The notes beneath the pieces were generated by a model. It was not told where the DNA came from and ran no database searches. It saw nothing but the letters and a program-made list of their open reading frames with translations. This document shows, one piece after another, positions 14,801 to 24,000 of a stretch of DNA of 64,000 nucleotides (position 1 is its first letter; the number at the start of each line of letters is the position of its first letter). Origin of the DNA: Alitta virens. Lineage: Eukaryota > Annelida > Polychaeta > Phyllodocida > Nereididae. The translations under genes were made by a program, and so were the position numbers. The DNA lies in assembly GCA_932294295.1 (NCBI GenBank), contig OW028578.1, positions 33,499,185 through 33,563,184 of the forward strand, in the 5' to 3' direction.

Positions 14801-17800
14801 AATAATCTGATAATAATAATTACTGGTACCTGATCGTCAACGCCAGGCTCCGAAGAGGAAGAATTTATTGGATCTTCAATCTTTCTGAATGTCCCATTGG
14901 GTATCTCATCTGAAAACCAATATCATTTCTTATTAAATAAAAATACAAAAAAAAAAAGTTTGTGGCAGTTTTGAACATATGATAACAATTATTGTTATTC
15001 TATCTGACATGCAAGGTACATTAGCAACATTGCTCAATGACATATTACATCAGCCAGTCGTCGGCTCGGTGTTGGCGGTGGCCAATGTTGGTCCGAAGTT
15101 GATTCCCTCTAGCATGCTAGCTGTGTATAATGACTGTGTTCTGGCAAGGTTTATATTTGTAATTATTTATTTAATATATTTACTTCAATATGTTAAAGAC
15201 ATTTATACAATGTGTGTACTTCCCCCCCCCCCTGCAGACTCCTCATATAACCACAACACCAACTTAAGAACTGACTACTTTAACCTATTGAGTGAAGGGA
15301 TTATGAAGTATGAACAATCTGAACAGATCTCAAATATTTTAGTTTGTGGTGACATGAATGCCAGGACAGGAAATCTAGCAGGTTATATACATGCGCCACC
15401 AGGCTCTGAAAGCGAATTGGCCAACATAATAGATGAGGAATTAACACAAAGCTATGTAGAAACTAACCCCAGATATAACAGAGACAAGTGTATAAATGAA
15501 TTTGGAAAAGAACTTATCAAATTCTGTAAAAATACCAATTTTCAAATAATGAATGGTAGAATAGGAGAAATAAAGAATACTGGCGAATTCACTTGCTATA
15601 AAAGCAATGGAGCCAGCGCAGTAGATTATCTCATCTGTAAATCACACACTGTACCACTCATTAATTCGTTCAAGGTACTACCAAAACTGCCTGAGTCAGA
15701 TCACAGCCCACTTGTCTTCTCATTGCAAATAAAGCATAAGAAAGAATCTGTTAGAAAACTAAATAAAGGTAACCAAATAACCAGTTTCAAATGGGATATA
15801 AGTAAGCTGAAAGAGTACCAGGACAAACTAAAACACAGCTATAACAATTATGAAGGGAAGCTTCTAGGTGACATCACGGACAACCAGAAAAATAGTAATG
15901 AACTCTGTAGGGATTTCAAAAACTTTCTAAACAGTGCAATTAAACCAACTTTTAAACAGAAAAAAGGAAACAACAGTAATTTTTCAAAAAATAAATGGTT
16001 TACTAGTGAATGTAAACAATTAAAAAAGCAAATGAGAAACTATGCAAAGGAAAATGACATAACTGTAACTCCACATAACAGTACTTACTTCAGCTTAGAG
16101 TTAGAATATAATAGGGTAAAACAGAAACAGAAAAGAACCTATAATGAAGCAATACGGAATAAGCTTGAAAATCATACAGGAAATGATCCTGCCTCCTACT
16201 GGAAACTCTGGAAAGCTTTAAAACCAAAACCTGTGAATAATAGTCAGTTATGTTTGGAAGACTTCGAAGAGTACTTTCAAACCCAAGTCACACCTCCTGC
16301 GGTAAGCTACTTTAATAAAGAACACATGCAAAAAAATACTCTTTTCTCGATAATTACTATATAATAGATAAAAATAACATATATACAGATGAACTCAAAC
16401 ACCGAATCTAGCTAATGGGATTTGTAACAGCCCAATTACGATAGAAGAAGTCAGGTGTCATATTAGGAAATTAAAAAGATACAAAGCTGCAGGTGCGGAT
16501 GGTCTAATTGCAGAATTTATTAAATTAAATATGCTACAGTGGACATTGACATGATATTATATGCTCTATTTAATGCAATATTTGACAAAGGGGACTGGCC
16601 AGATGACTAGGCCCTTGGCATTATAAACCCATTGCACAAAAAAGAATCACTAAATGTTTCGATAACTACAGAAGATAACAATAATGCCTGTCTTAGGAAA
16701 GCTTTTAGAGTCTATTCTAAACACTAGACTTAAATACAAAAACATGGTACTCGAGATGGATGACCATTTTCAATTTGGCTTTAAAGCTGACTGTAGAACT
16801 TCATATAATCTCTATATCCTATACTCTCTCATCAAGCGACAAAAGTACAAATTAAAACCGCTCTGGGTATGCTATGTAGATTTCACAAAAGCATTTGATT
16901 ATGTGAACCGAAATGCACTATACTACAAACTCATCAATAGAGGTGTAAATGACAAAATGTTGAAACTAATATGCGATATGTACCAGAAAGCTAAATGCAA
17001 AGTAAAATGGAATGATCAGACTGGTATAAAATTTAACAGCGAATTTGGAGTCCTGCAAGGGGGCATGTTGAGCCCAAACCTGTTTACAGAATTTCTATCA
17101 GATCTTAATGATTATCTGGACAAAAATAGTGGTATTCTCTTAGGGTCGGAGATTATGACATATGTATTGTATGCTGATGATTTGATTCTTTGCTCTGAAA
17201 TTGAAGAAGGATTACAAAAACTATTAGATGGACTTTACAACTTCAATCTGTAAGAAATGGCATATGATTGTTAGCCTAGCCATAACTAACATAATGGCAT
17301 TTGGACAAAATATAACCACACAGAAACTCCATTTTGGAGACAGTGAAATAATCCCAACCTATGAATATAGATATCTTGGTACAGTTGTAAATGTAAAAGG
17401 TCAACTGTTTAAACAGAATCTAACAAAACTTGTAGAAAAAGCCCAAAGAGCAGTATATGCCCTGAAATCAAATATAAAAATAACCGTAGGACACCTGCAG
17501 CCTAGTCTGGCCATGAAAATGTTTGATGCCCAAATAAGCCCAATACTATATTACTCTGAAATTTGGTACACAAATAAATTTTGTGAAGAACTCGAAAAAA
17601 TCCACCTTGCCTATATGAAAGACATACTTAAAGTTAAAAGCAGTTCAAGCACCCTTGCACTTTATGCTGAACTAGGTAGATTCCGACTCAAACTAAAAAT
17701 GCAATACCAACTACTGAAATACTGGCAAAGAGTTATAAGCTATAATGACTCACACATCCTAAAACAGGCATACCTCTCATTACTAGAACTACATGATAGA

Positions 17801-19351
17801 GGACAAGTAAACTGGTGCACACAAGTCCATGACATTCTGAAAGATCTGAAGATGAATCATCACTGGCAATACCAAATGATAACTGATAGGGACTTGTATA
17901 AAATTAAAGAGTTACTGTATTCTGATTTTATGGAACAAACTATGATATCAATAAACGATAGTACACTTAACCCTAAATTGCGAGTCTTTAAACTTTTTAA
18001 ACAGTAGTTCAAACCAGAGCCATACCTCTCACAACCACATAATCTACACCATACCCTGGCCCTCGTCAGATTCAGAATTAGCTCGCATAACTTGTGCATT
18101 GAAACTGGTCATTACATGCGGCCTTATACCCCTAAAGAAAATAGAATATGTATCTACTGTAAATCAAATGAAGTTGAAGATGTAATGCATTTCCTCTTGG
18201 ATTGCCCTCTGTACATTCAGGAAAGGATAAAACTATCAAATGTCATCAAACCATTAGTACCACATTATGAAAATCTAACACAACAGACAAAATTCATAAA
18301 AATTATGACACTAGAACAAAGTGAAGCAACTAGAACTCTTGGGAAATATGTCTTTCACAGTTTAGAGAAGAGAATGAAATACGAAAATTAAATGAGAAAT
18401 AAATTATAAGAATAAATAAATAACTAAATTTCCAGAAAATTATGTCAATGCTGCACTTCCTTAGGCTGTCTAAATAACTAACAAAATAAAGAGAAAAAAG
18501 GAAACAAGCCAATAAATGAATAAAAATAAAATTAAAATGGATAAAACAGTAATTTTAGACCACTGGTAGAGATACTTTTGCGTTGTTCTTGCCTGTCTGC
18601 ACTACACAGCCCGACTCAATATTTTTATTGATATTGATATGTATACATGAAATGTGTTTTTTATTGATATGTATTTGTGTTGTTTTTCATGTATTTGATT
18701 TTTATATTTTTTACTGTACGACAAATAGGTCAAATAGGTCAAATTTGACCTAAAAAAGTGTCAATAAAATTTATCTATCTGTCTATCTACAATCATTTTA
18801 AACTAAGATATATTACTCCTGAATCCTTATATAACATTACTACTTAACCATTACATAATTCTCAAATTTCAAGATGGCAAGTCTCAGCAGCTCGATATCA
18901 GCCAGACATCAGCCCAACATTAGCTTAATGTACTGAACATCGACCTAACATTGGCTAAACATCAGCCCAACATCAGCTTAACATCTGCCAAACATCAACT
19001 AGACATCGGCCTAACATTGACTTAACATCAGCCAAACATCGGCCCAACATCGGCTTAACATCGGCCCAACATCGGCCAGACATCAGCCTAACATCTGGGT
19101 TAGGTAAAGTAATCTTACATATAAATATACATACCATCTAAAGCCACTGACGATGTCTTGTACCCAGAAATCCTGTGAAAAAAACTTAATGGTCTAGGTT
19201 TGATAACTCTTCTCTCGCTGTTTGCAGCATCTTCATTTTGCTTCTGCAACTCATTTGTGTTCTTGTTCTCTAAACCCTCTCCATGATTGTCTGATGCAAA
19301 TGCAATGTTATCATATGCAGAATCCTTTTCTACTTTGTTTGTGTTATCCAT
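796..19351 (-). CDS. Manganese-type cation diffusion facilitator (metal tolerance protein-like)
   Basis: A proton-coupled divalent metal exporter of the CDF family, probably moving Mn2+ out of the cytosol. Ten coding exons, 5' to 3': 19135-19351, 14830-14909, 13884-14029, 11622-11763, 8442-8598, 7423-7593, 7166-7276, 2355-2441, 1221-1306, 796-1014. All have GT-AG borders and compatible phases and sum to 471 codons plus TGA. Residues 1-170 are a polar cytoplasmic N-terminus. TM1 and TM2 start near 185 (KVIFAANFMLLVGKATAAG). TM2 holds D219-x3-D223 (IDSVMD), TM5 holds D324-x3-D328 (AQDQRND). YPQGRTKLEP follows TM2, and the C-terminal ferredoxin-like domain (from about 371, FLTGYTAKPD) ends in HVDYESTHSPDIEH. 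Two DxxxD motifs are the signature of Mn-CDFs; Zn-CDFs have HxxxD. The usual DHRND is DQRND here. The first in-frame ATG is at 19351; the open frame upstream of it starts with TTG only. Intron 1 contains a LINE. The final codons are the source of the adjacent array. Confidence 0.93.
1930..2220 (+). pseudogene. LINE C-terminal fragment
   Basis: The plus frame around 2020-2160 reads FSKCTDYVKCFLYKTFC, then MYCCALWLNYCAYKLRKL. This resembles the region after the reverse transcriptase of many invertebrate non-LTR elements (VKC, LF, FC, YCCQLW patterns). It is short, has no reverse transcriptase core beside it, and lies in a CDF intron. I take it as a truncated relic; the assignment rests on motif recognition only. 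Confidence 0.45.
2478..2560. other. GC- and CpG-rich patch in an AT-rich intron
   Basis: It holds the 12-bp palindrome GTGGCGCGCCAC, a TGACGTCA octamer at 2513-2520, and an E2F-like GGCGGGAAAA. It lies about 40 bp beyond the acceptor of the CDF TM6 exon (2355-2441). It could be a promoter-like patch or the remains of a transposon; no transcript start can be placed. Confidence 0.35.
3080..3925. repeat. Foldback region with GTGCGCACGAG repeats at both ends
   Basis: The left side (3083-3240) has several copies of CGTGCGCACGAGTTAATT and a CACGAGAAACATTTGGT variant. The right side (3805-3915) carries the same words in inverted orientation (ACCAAATGTTTCTC three times, AATTAACTCGTGCACACC). Between them are ordinary AT-rich DNA and GATA/GATT microsatellites (3585-3730). 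The symmetry suggests one inverted-repeat element about 840 bp long inside a CDF intron. Confidence 0.55.
3926..5284. other. CDF intron sequence, no feature seen
   Basis: AT-rich intron between the GTGCGCACGAG element and the TA-flanked element. I see no exon with coding character and no clear repeat. Confidence 0.5.
5285..6119. mobile_element. TA-flanked inverted-repeat DNA element
   Basis: The left end CGGAAGCCTTTTAGTGCCAC and the right end GTGGCACTAGTAGGCTTCCG are inverted copies, and both are flanked by TA, the target duplication typical of Tc1/mariner-type transposition. The left half is T-rich with two copies of CTCAATTGGTT(C)AGAAGGAGTTAAAT. The right half is A-rich, with irregular repeats of AAAAACACAAAT and TTATGTAGCAAA. 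It codes for no recognisable transposase, so it is a non-autonomous element. It lies in the long CDF intron. Confidence 0.7.
7013..7131. mobile_element. Short palindromic MITE next to a CDF exon
   Basis: Ends CCCAGCCAGAAC and GTTCTGGCTAGG with long imperfect arms: ATGAAACGTTCAAAAAACAT on the left, ATGTTTTTTGAACGTTTCAT on the right. The spacer is about 18 bp. It lies 34 bp from the donor of the exon at 7166-7276. Confidence 0.7.
7861..8305. repeat. GC-rich foldback element with CTCCGG/CCGGAG words
   Basis: A GC-rich block in an AT-rich intron, centred on a near-perfect palindrome at about 7988-8027 (TTAAACATGTTTAA with CCGGCA and TGCCGG outside it). Multiple ACTCCGG words lie on the left and CCGGAG or CCGG on the right. 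It contains no plausible coding frame; the open frame across it is compositional. Confidence 0.5.
8617..8892. repeat. GATA/TA microsatellite
   Basis: Imperfect (GATA)n interrupted by a pure TA run near 8825-8860. It starts just outside the acceptor of exon 8442-8598. A 15-base piece of that exon edge (ACCAACCAGTAGCAT, 8584-8598) is repeated at 8660-8674 inside the array. Confidence 0.9.
8893..11198. other. CDF intron, mostly featureless
   Basis: AT-rich intron. A segment at about 9596-9665 recurs inverted at about 45030-45095 in a TMEM26 intron. Near 10465-10520 the plus frame reads YLGITIHENLRWSD, which resembles the thumb region of non-LTR reverse transcriptases and may be a LINE scrap. 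Nothing else is supported. Confidence 0.45.
11214..11410 (+). mobile_element. tRNA-derived SINE (family 1) with 15-bp target duplication
   Basis: The head has an A box (TAGCTCAGTGGTAG) and a B box (GGTTCAATTC), with a CTTCCAA anticodon loop resembling tRNA-Gly(UCC). The body contains the family's GTTTCATCC, CATTGCCATGGTCCCTG and CAGGTGCAGAAATACAGGA blocks. The target duplication TATATAATCGGTGTC is present at 11199-11213 and 11411-11425. It has inserted just before or within a copy of SINE family 2, whose body resumes at 11421. Confidence 0.9.
11421..11600 (+). mobile_element. SINE family 2 fragment
   Basis: Shares GTGTCTATGCTG, CAAGTAAAAGA, CCCACCCGTTGGGTAAATGT and the CTTATCATCTCATCATTACATCTGCCTCTG tail block (split here for length) with copies near 49890 and 63590. 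Its 5' side was interrupted by SINE family 1. Confidence 0.7.
12748..12867. mobile_element. CCCAGATAGCATTCC palindromic MITE
   Basis: Ends CCCAGATAGCATTCCAAAT and ATTTGGAATGCTATCTGGG are inverted copies. The 80-bp core has GTTGGCGCGATGTTGGCAATG. One of about 20 family members in the window. Confidence 0.85.
14520..14680. repeat. Degenerate member of the CCCAGATAGCATTCC family
   Basis: Contains GCCAATGTT, ACATCAGCTAGATGTTGGCC and GTATGCTGTCTGG words around an internal CCCAGATATTATGC. The ends are rearranged, suggesting two overlapping copies in the CDF intron. Confidence 0.5.
15180..18790 (+). mobile_element. 5'-truncated, frameshifted non-LTR retrotransposon (LINE)
   Basis: An endonuclease-reverse transcriptase element in CDF intron 1, opposite to the host gene. 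The frame to 16364 shows the distal AP-endonuclease part, with GDMNARTGN and the SDHSPL terminal motif; the element's own homology begins near 15190. At 16365-16683 the frame is broken by stops and shifts (ITIEEVRCHIRKLK, then a stop after WPDD). The RT frame 16684-17253 has DFTKAFDYVN, LQGGMLSPNLF and YADDLIL. Frame 17228-18007 has the thumb region (YRYLGTVVNVKGQL). Frame 18092-18391 has a zinc-knuckle-like CIYCKSNEVEDVMHFLLDC. The 3' end is about 18769-18790, AATAAAATTTATCTATCTG. At least three breaks make it inactive. The clade is unresolved; jockey/CR1-like groups are candidates. Confidence 0.9.
18895..19098. repeat. 11-bp AACATCGGCCC minisatellite
   Basis: About 18 tandem units of AACATCGGCCC / AACATCAGCTT type with an 11-bp period, ending in ACATCTGGG. 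It starts 37 bp downstream of the donor of CDF coding exon 1. The word is identical to the core word of the palindromic CCCAGATAGCATTCC family. Confidence 0.85.
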
Positions 19352-21096
19352 AATTGTGAAAGTCTTATTCAAATGAAATAAAATTGGTACATTATGTAGT
19401 AATCTTTAAATTTTGATTGTAAAGATCAGTAAATTTCTGAATCCTTTTTTAATATTTTTTACTTATGAATCGTGTCCCAATTTGTGGACAATTTTTGAAA
19501 ACGAAATGCAAATTCATTTTTGTCATCTCATGGTTGATATAATGCGTATCTGTCTGACATTCTATAATCAATTAAGCATGACAGACCTTCCCTTCATGTT
19601 TAAACTTTTATACTACAAGAAAAATTGTGAGTATGATAATTGTCCATGTCATGAAATATCAATGGTTAACGTTGCAATGTTTTCCAGATCAAAAATAAAA
19701 TCTCTGCATTATAATTCCATCTTCAATGTATTCTGCAAATAAATGTTTTCTTAGTATGAAAGTATCCAGATATTTCCCAAAAAGTCAAACCTTATGTATG
19801 TTAATTTTAACTCTTAAGATATATAATCCTCATTAGTATTGTGAATTTCTACAATGCTAACTTCGGTGATTCCCACAGCATTATGTGAAAATATTTCAAA
19901 AGACCAAGATAAATAAGCTGCGATATTATAAAAGGTCTTCTATGTTGTGAGGTCAGATGTCCATCTTGTTAAACATGTGAACGTGATGAGGACTCCAGTG
20001 AACATGTCAGTGAACATGAGTCCCAGAGTTATATCATGATGCTAGATGACAAAGAGATTTTGTCTACATTTTTATTAATTTGTTGTCTATTTTGTGCTGG
20101 ACTGTGTGGCATGCTCATTGTTTAGGAGATCTGAGAGACTGGTATTAAAAAAAGCTGAAACTTTTGCACTATGTCTGGAGGCATTCTGCTATCATTGTTG
20201 GCAAGATTGATGTATAGTTGAATTGGAATCAATGCATTCATTCATTCACTCATTCACTCTTTTATCCATTCATTCATTTATTTTTTCGTTCGTTGCTTTC
20301 ATCTAGGCATATCTATCTATCTATCTATCTATCTATATATATATATATATATATATCTATATGTATGTCTGTCTGTCTGTCTATCTTTCTATCTATATGT
20401 CTATCTATTTACCTATATATCTATCTATCTACCCATCTATCTATCTACCCATCTATCTATCTCTATATCTCTCTATCTCTCTGTCTGTCTATCTATCTGT
20501 CAATCTATCTATCTATGTCTATCTATCTACCTATCTATCTATCTACCTACCTACCTATCCATCTATCCATTTATCTATCTATCTGTCTGTCTTTCTATCC
20601 GTCTATCCACACCAATTTATACTTTTATCCAATTCCGTCCTTCCAGTATACATGTACTTTCATCTATTTATTTCCTGGTTTGTTTGTTTCTTCACTATTT
20701 AACTTATTTACAGGATAATGAAATGAAACATTGTCAGACTGACAATCAGCATACATGGCAGCAGATGGATTATAATGAATAAAGTTTTTATTGCAAATAT
20801 AATATTTATAAGGTGATTAAAATCCACAAGGATTCAACTCTGGAAAATGTACATTTATTTTATTTTATATTTTTTTATTGAAGTTCATCAAACCATAGCC
20901 AATGATTTTCTTTTGACGGCCTGTTCTTTATACAAAATAACTCATTTGAAAAAACAAAAACAAAAAAACATTGAAGCAGTGCATATAACTAACAGGTTTC
21001 TAAAATCTGAATATGAATATTTGTAAATGCAATGATGTAAACATGATATGAGTAGTGTCTATGTATAGTAAGTACACAATTGTCACTTTCAAGAGG
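19352..21096. other. Intergenic region between CDF and RhoGEF, with CTAT/CTGT microsatellite
   Basis: It should hold the CDF 5'UTR and promoter and the RhoGEF 3'UTR. An ACTTTCACA acceptor-like site precedes the CDF ATG, but no promoter element is clear. A long (CTAT)n/(CTGT)n microsatellite occupies about 20311-20610 and creates spurious open frames. No other gene is seen. Confidence 0.7.
20787..20792 (-). terminator. Possible RhoGEF polyadenylation signal
   Basis: AATAAA on the minus strand, about 305 bp after the RhoGEF stop codon. Several other AATAAA-like hexamers lie between 20850 and 20880, so the site actually used is uncertain. Confidence 0.3.
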
Positions 21097-24000
21097 TTAA
21101 TCAGGCACTGGAATGGGAGTATCGAGATCAACAACTTCAGGTTTTACAGTTTTACGGTGAGTCAGTAATGGCGGCCCACAGTCATCGTTTTCTAAATCGT
21201 CTTCAGGAACAGGGACAGGAATGTCAAGATTGAACAGTTCAGAATGTTTTCCATAGTCGTCCGTCTTCCATTCCATATAAGAACACACAAGCAGACGATA
21301 TCTTTGACGTTTGTTCCTTGCCCGTACGTGCGCATTTTGCACTTCCTCTGTCGCCATCGCAGGAAACCAACCCCTAGCGCCATCTGTGATTCGCTCACCG
21401 AAGTACCAACCTGAAGCACAAACATAATACATTACTCAATAATGACTGGAAACTGATGGTCCCAGATAGCATTCCAAATCGATTGACGTCAGCGAAATGT
21501 CGGCGATGTCAATGTGTACCGACAGTGGCTGATATAAAAAATGACGCTGGCCCGATTTGGAATGCTATCTTGGGTATGCCACATTGAGTCGACATCCTTC
21601 CAATTTACAATCAGCAGTGTGTGTTGCTCTAATGTCTCACTGCAGTGGCGGATTTAGGGGGGCTAGTAAATTTTAATTGAAAAATAACAATTCAGCGGTC
21701 CCCACTGTACATTTTAATTTGCCAACCCCCCCCCCCCCCCCCACCCTCCCTTTAAAAATTTCAGGATAAACCTTCGAACTGATCAATAGCATGTTGTCTG
21801 GGAGGTCTAATTAATATATTGATATCATTCAAAAACTTTAAAAATCATCTTTGGTCATTTTGAAGTAAATGCACAAAATTTTTGATTGTAAGAATTTGGT
21901 TGTAAAAAAAAATGTTTTGCCAATTTATTTGACTGCAAGTATCGACATTGTTTTAATTCTCAAGGCCTTCACAGGAAAAGTATAGAGTATAACATGCAAT
22001 TTTGCAAAATACAGTCAGAGCAAATTAAATTTTTATTTGACACACTAGCTTTTATACACACAGATTGACACCTTAAATCTGTCTTTAAATTAAGATATAG
22101 ATTTGGCTAAATCCTCTGTACCTTAAGAAATTGTATTCACTGATTCCTATACAAAGTTAAGATTATAATAAATTACAAATTATAAATATTCTATATTAAA
22201 TTGTAACCATACAGTTAAATTGCTACAAAGTACAAAAATGGAAAATTGATGATTAAATAATTATAAAATACATGTCATACACATCATACACTTAAAATAT
22301 AAAAGCCTAGACATCAAGCTAAAACTTAAATTAAATTATCTATAAAATTAAATACATTACTATAAATAAAAACAATGAGTTTTATGCTGGTTACTGATGT
22401 TTAAAAAGTTCGCATTCTCATTTTCCTATAAAAAATAATAAGGTAATGGATGATAATAAAATAAGTTTTTATTCTTACCATCAGACATTTTCTTGTGAAT
22501 ATTGAGGACATCTCCTTCATAAAAAGTCAGCTCATCTTCCTGAATTGCTGAGTAGCGTTCTATTGCTCTGACTTGAGGCAAATCTGTGTCAAAAAAACAT
22601 ATTTACCAGATTAAGTTTAGGGCAGATATAAAATCCAAGGAAAAAATGCAGTATAGCGGACCCAAGTTTATGACCATATTTAGCGAGTCCCATTGGCAGG
22701 CCTATGACGTCAAACGCTTGAATGCAATATGTGACGTCACAAAGAAAATGGCAGCTTCAAGGCAACAATTAACGTAGCTTATTTTTGTTTATTTTTCCCA
22801 AACCCCTGAATTCTTATTCTTTACCAGTACGAAATTTGAAAAAACATTTGATTATTTTCAAATTTTATGGGTGCCAAATATGGATATAACTTGGGTCCGC
22901 TATACTGCCCTAAACCCAAATCCAATTTCTGCACACTGGCCATCCTCTGTCAATTACTTGTGTAGTTTATTTAATGGCGTTAGTGCCAAAGGTAAATCAC
23001 CCCAGTTGTTGTACAAGTGGTGTCAATTTCTTGGCAAAATACTTTTGGACAAGTAGCAGAAACTTAAAACGTTCTATTAAATCAATGATATACTAGTAGG
23101 TGTTTTGTAAAAAGCATGGTCTAACATTTGAAATGACTTAAAGCTCCACTATCTGGCAAAATTATTATTTTCTGAAACTTCATCAAATTATTTAATATAT
23201 CCTTATTTGATCAAGGCACACTAAATATGTGTAAGCTACTAAATCTATCAGGCATTAATTAGAAAACAAATTATATATTGAAAGAAATCAAGACCAAAAC
23301 ATTGGAAATACAAGGGAAATGGCATCTTCACCCATTATTGAGTATTGTGAAGTCATCATTTGGTCTATTTACATATTGGATTTTTTATGGCATGAAGTTT
23401 ATTTATCTTATAGAGAGATAGTGAACCCAGCAAGGCTCTGGATGGTAGGTAATCAGTATTAAGAAGACAATGAAGTGAATGCAAAACATTTTGGCCACTG
23501 TCATATTGAGTGACAATCCAGCTTTAAAGCAGGATTCCATAATGAATTAGAACGTAATCTCACCCCAATCCTCGTACAATCTCTCATCTTCTGAGATTTG
23601 CTTTACTGACGTCAGTGCATCAACCCAGCGTTCTCTTTCACTCCTAAAAATATCACAACATAATTATGCATTTTCATACCTGTATTATAACAAATAACCT
23701 GTACATCTAAACTTGTATTTATGTGTATCAGCTAAGTATTCTGTAAGTTTTGTCTTAAACTCAGTATTATAAAATATTATCTTTGATAAAATTCAGTAAT
23801 CATGTTTGTATATCAAAATTGTATGTAATGTCCGTAATTAATATGTTTGATGATATTCATTTCATGTAATGTCTGCTCTAGCTAAGAAATAACATTATAT
23901 GTTTGCCTTTATATGTAAATATATAGCTTTAAATTATTTGTCACTTATCAGCCGTGTGAGCTGGGGATACCAACGATTTGTTATGTTTAAGTTAATGTTT

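Noticed and set aside
14979..15180. N-terminal 67 codons of the LINE endonuclease frame
   Set aside because: This stretch matches a degenerate palindromic-MITE sequence (GTCGGCTCGGTGTTGGCGG), so it is flanking DNA read through by chance, not part of the LINE protein.
20218..20718. 166-codon and 113-codon open frames rich in YLSIYLSI
   Set aside because: They are translations of the (CTAT)n/(CTGT)n microsatellite and have no independent coding signal.
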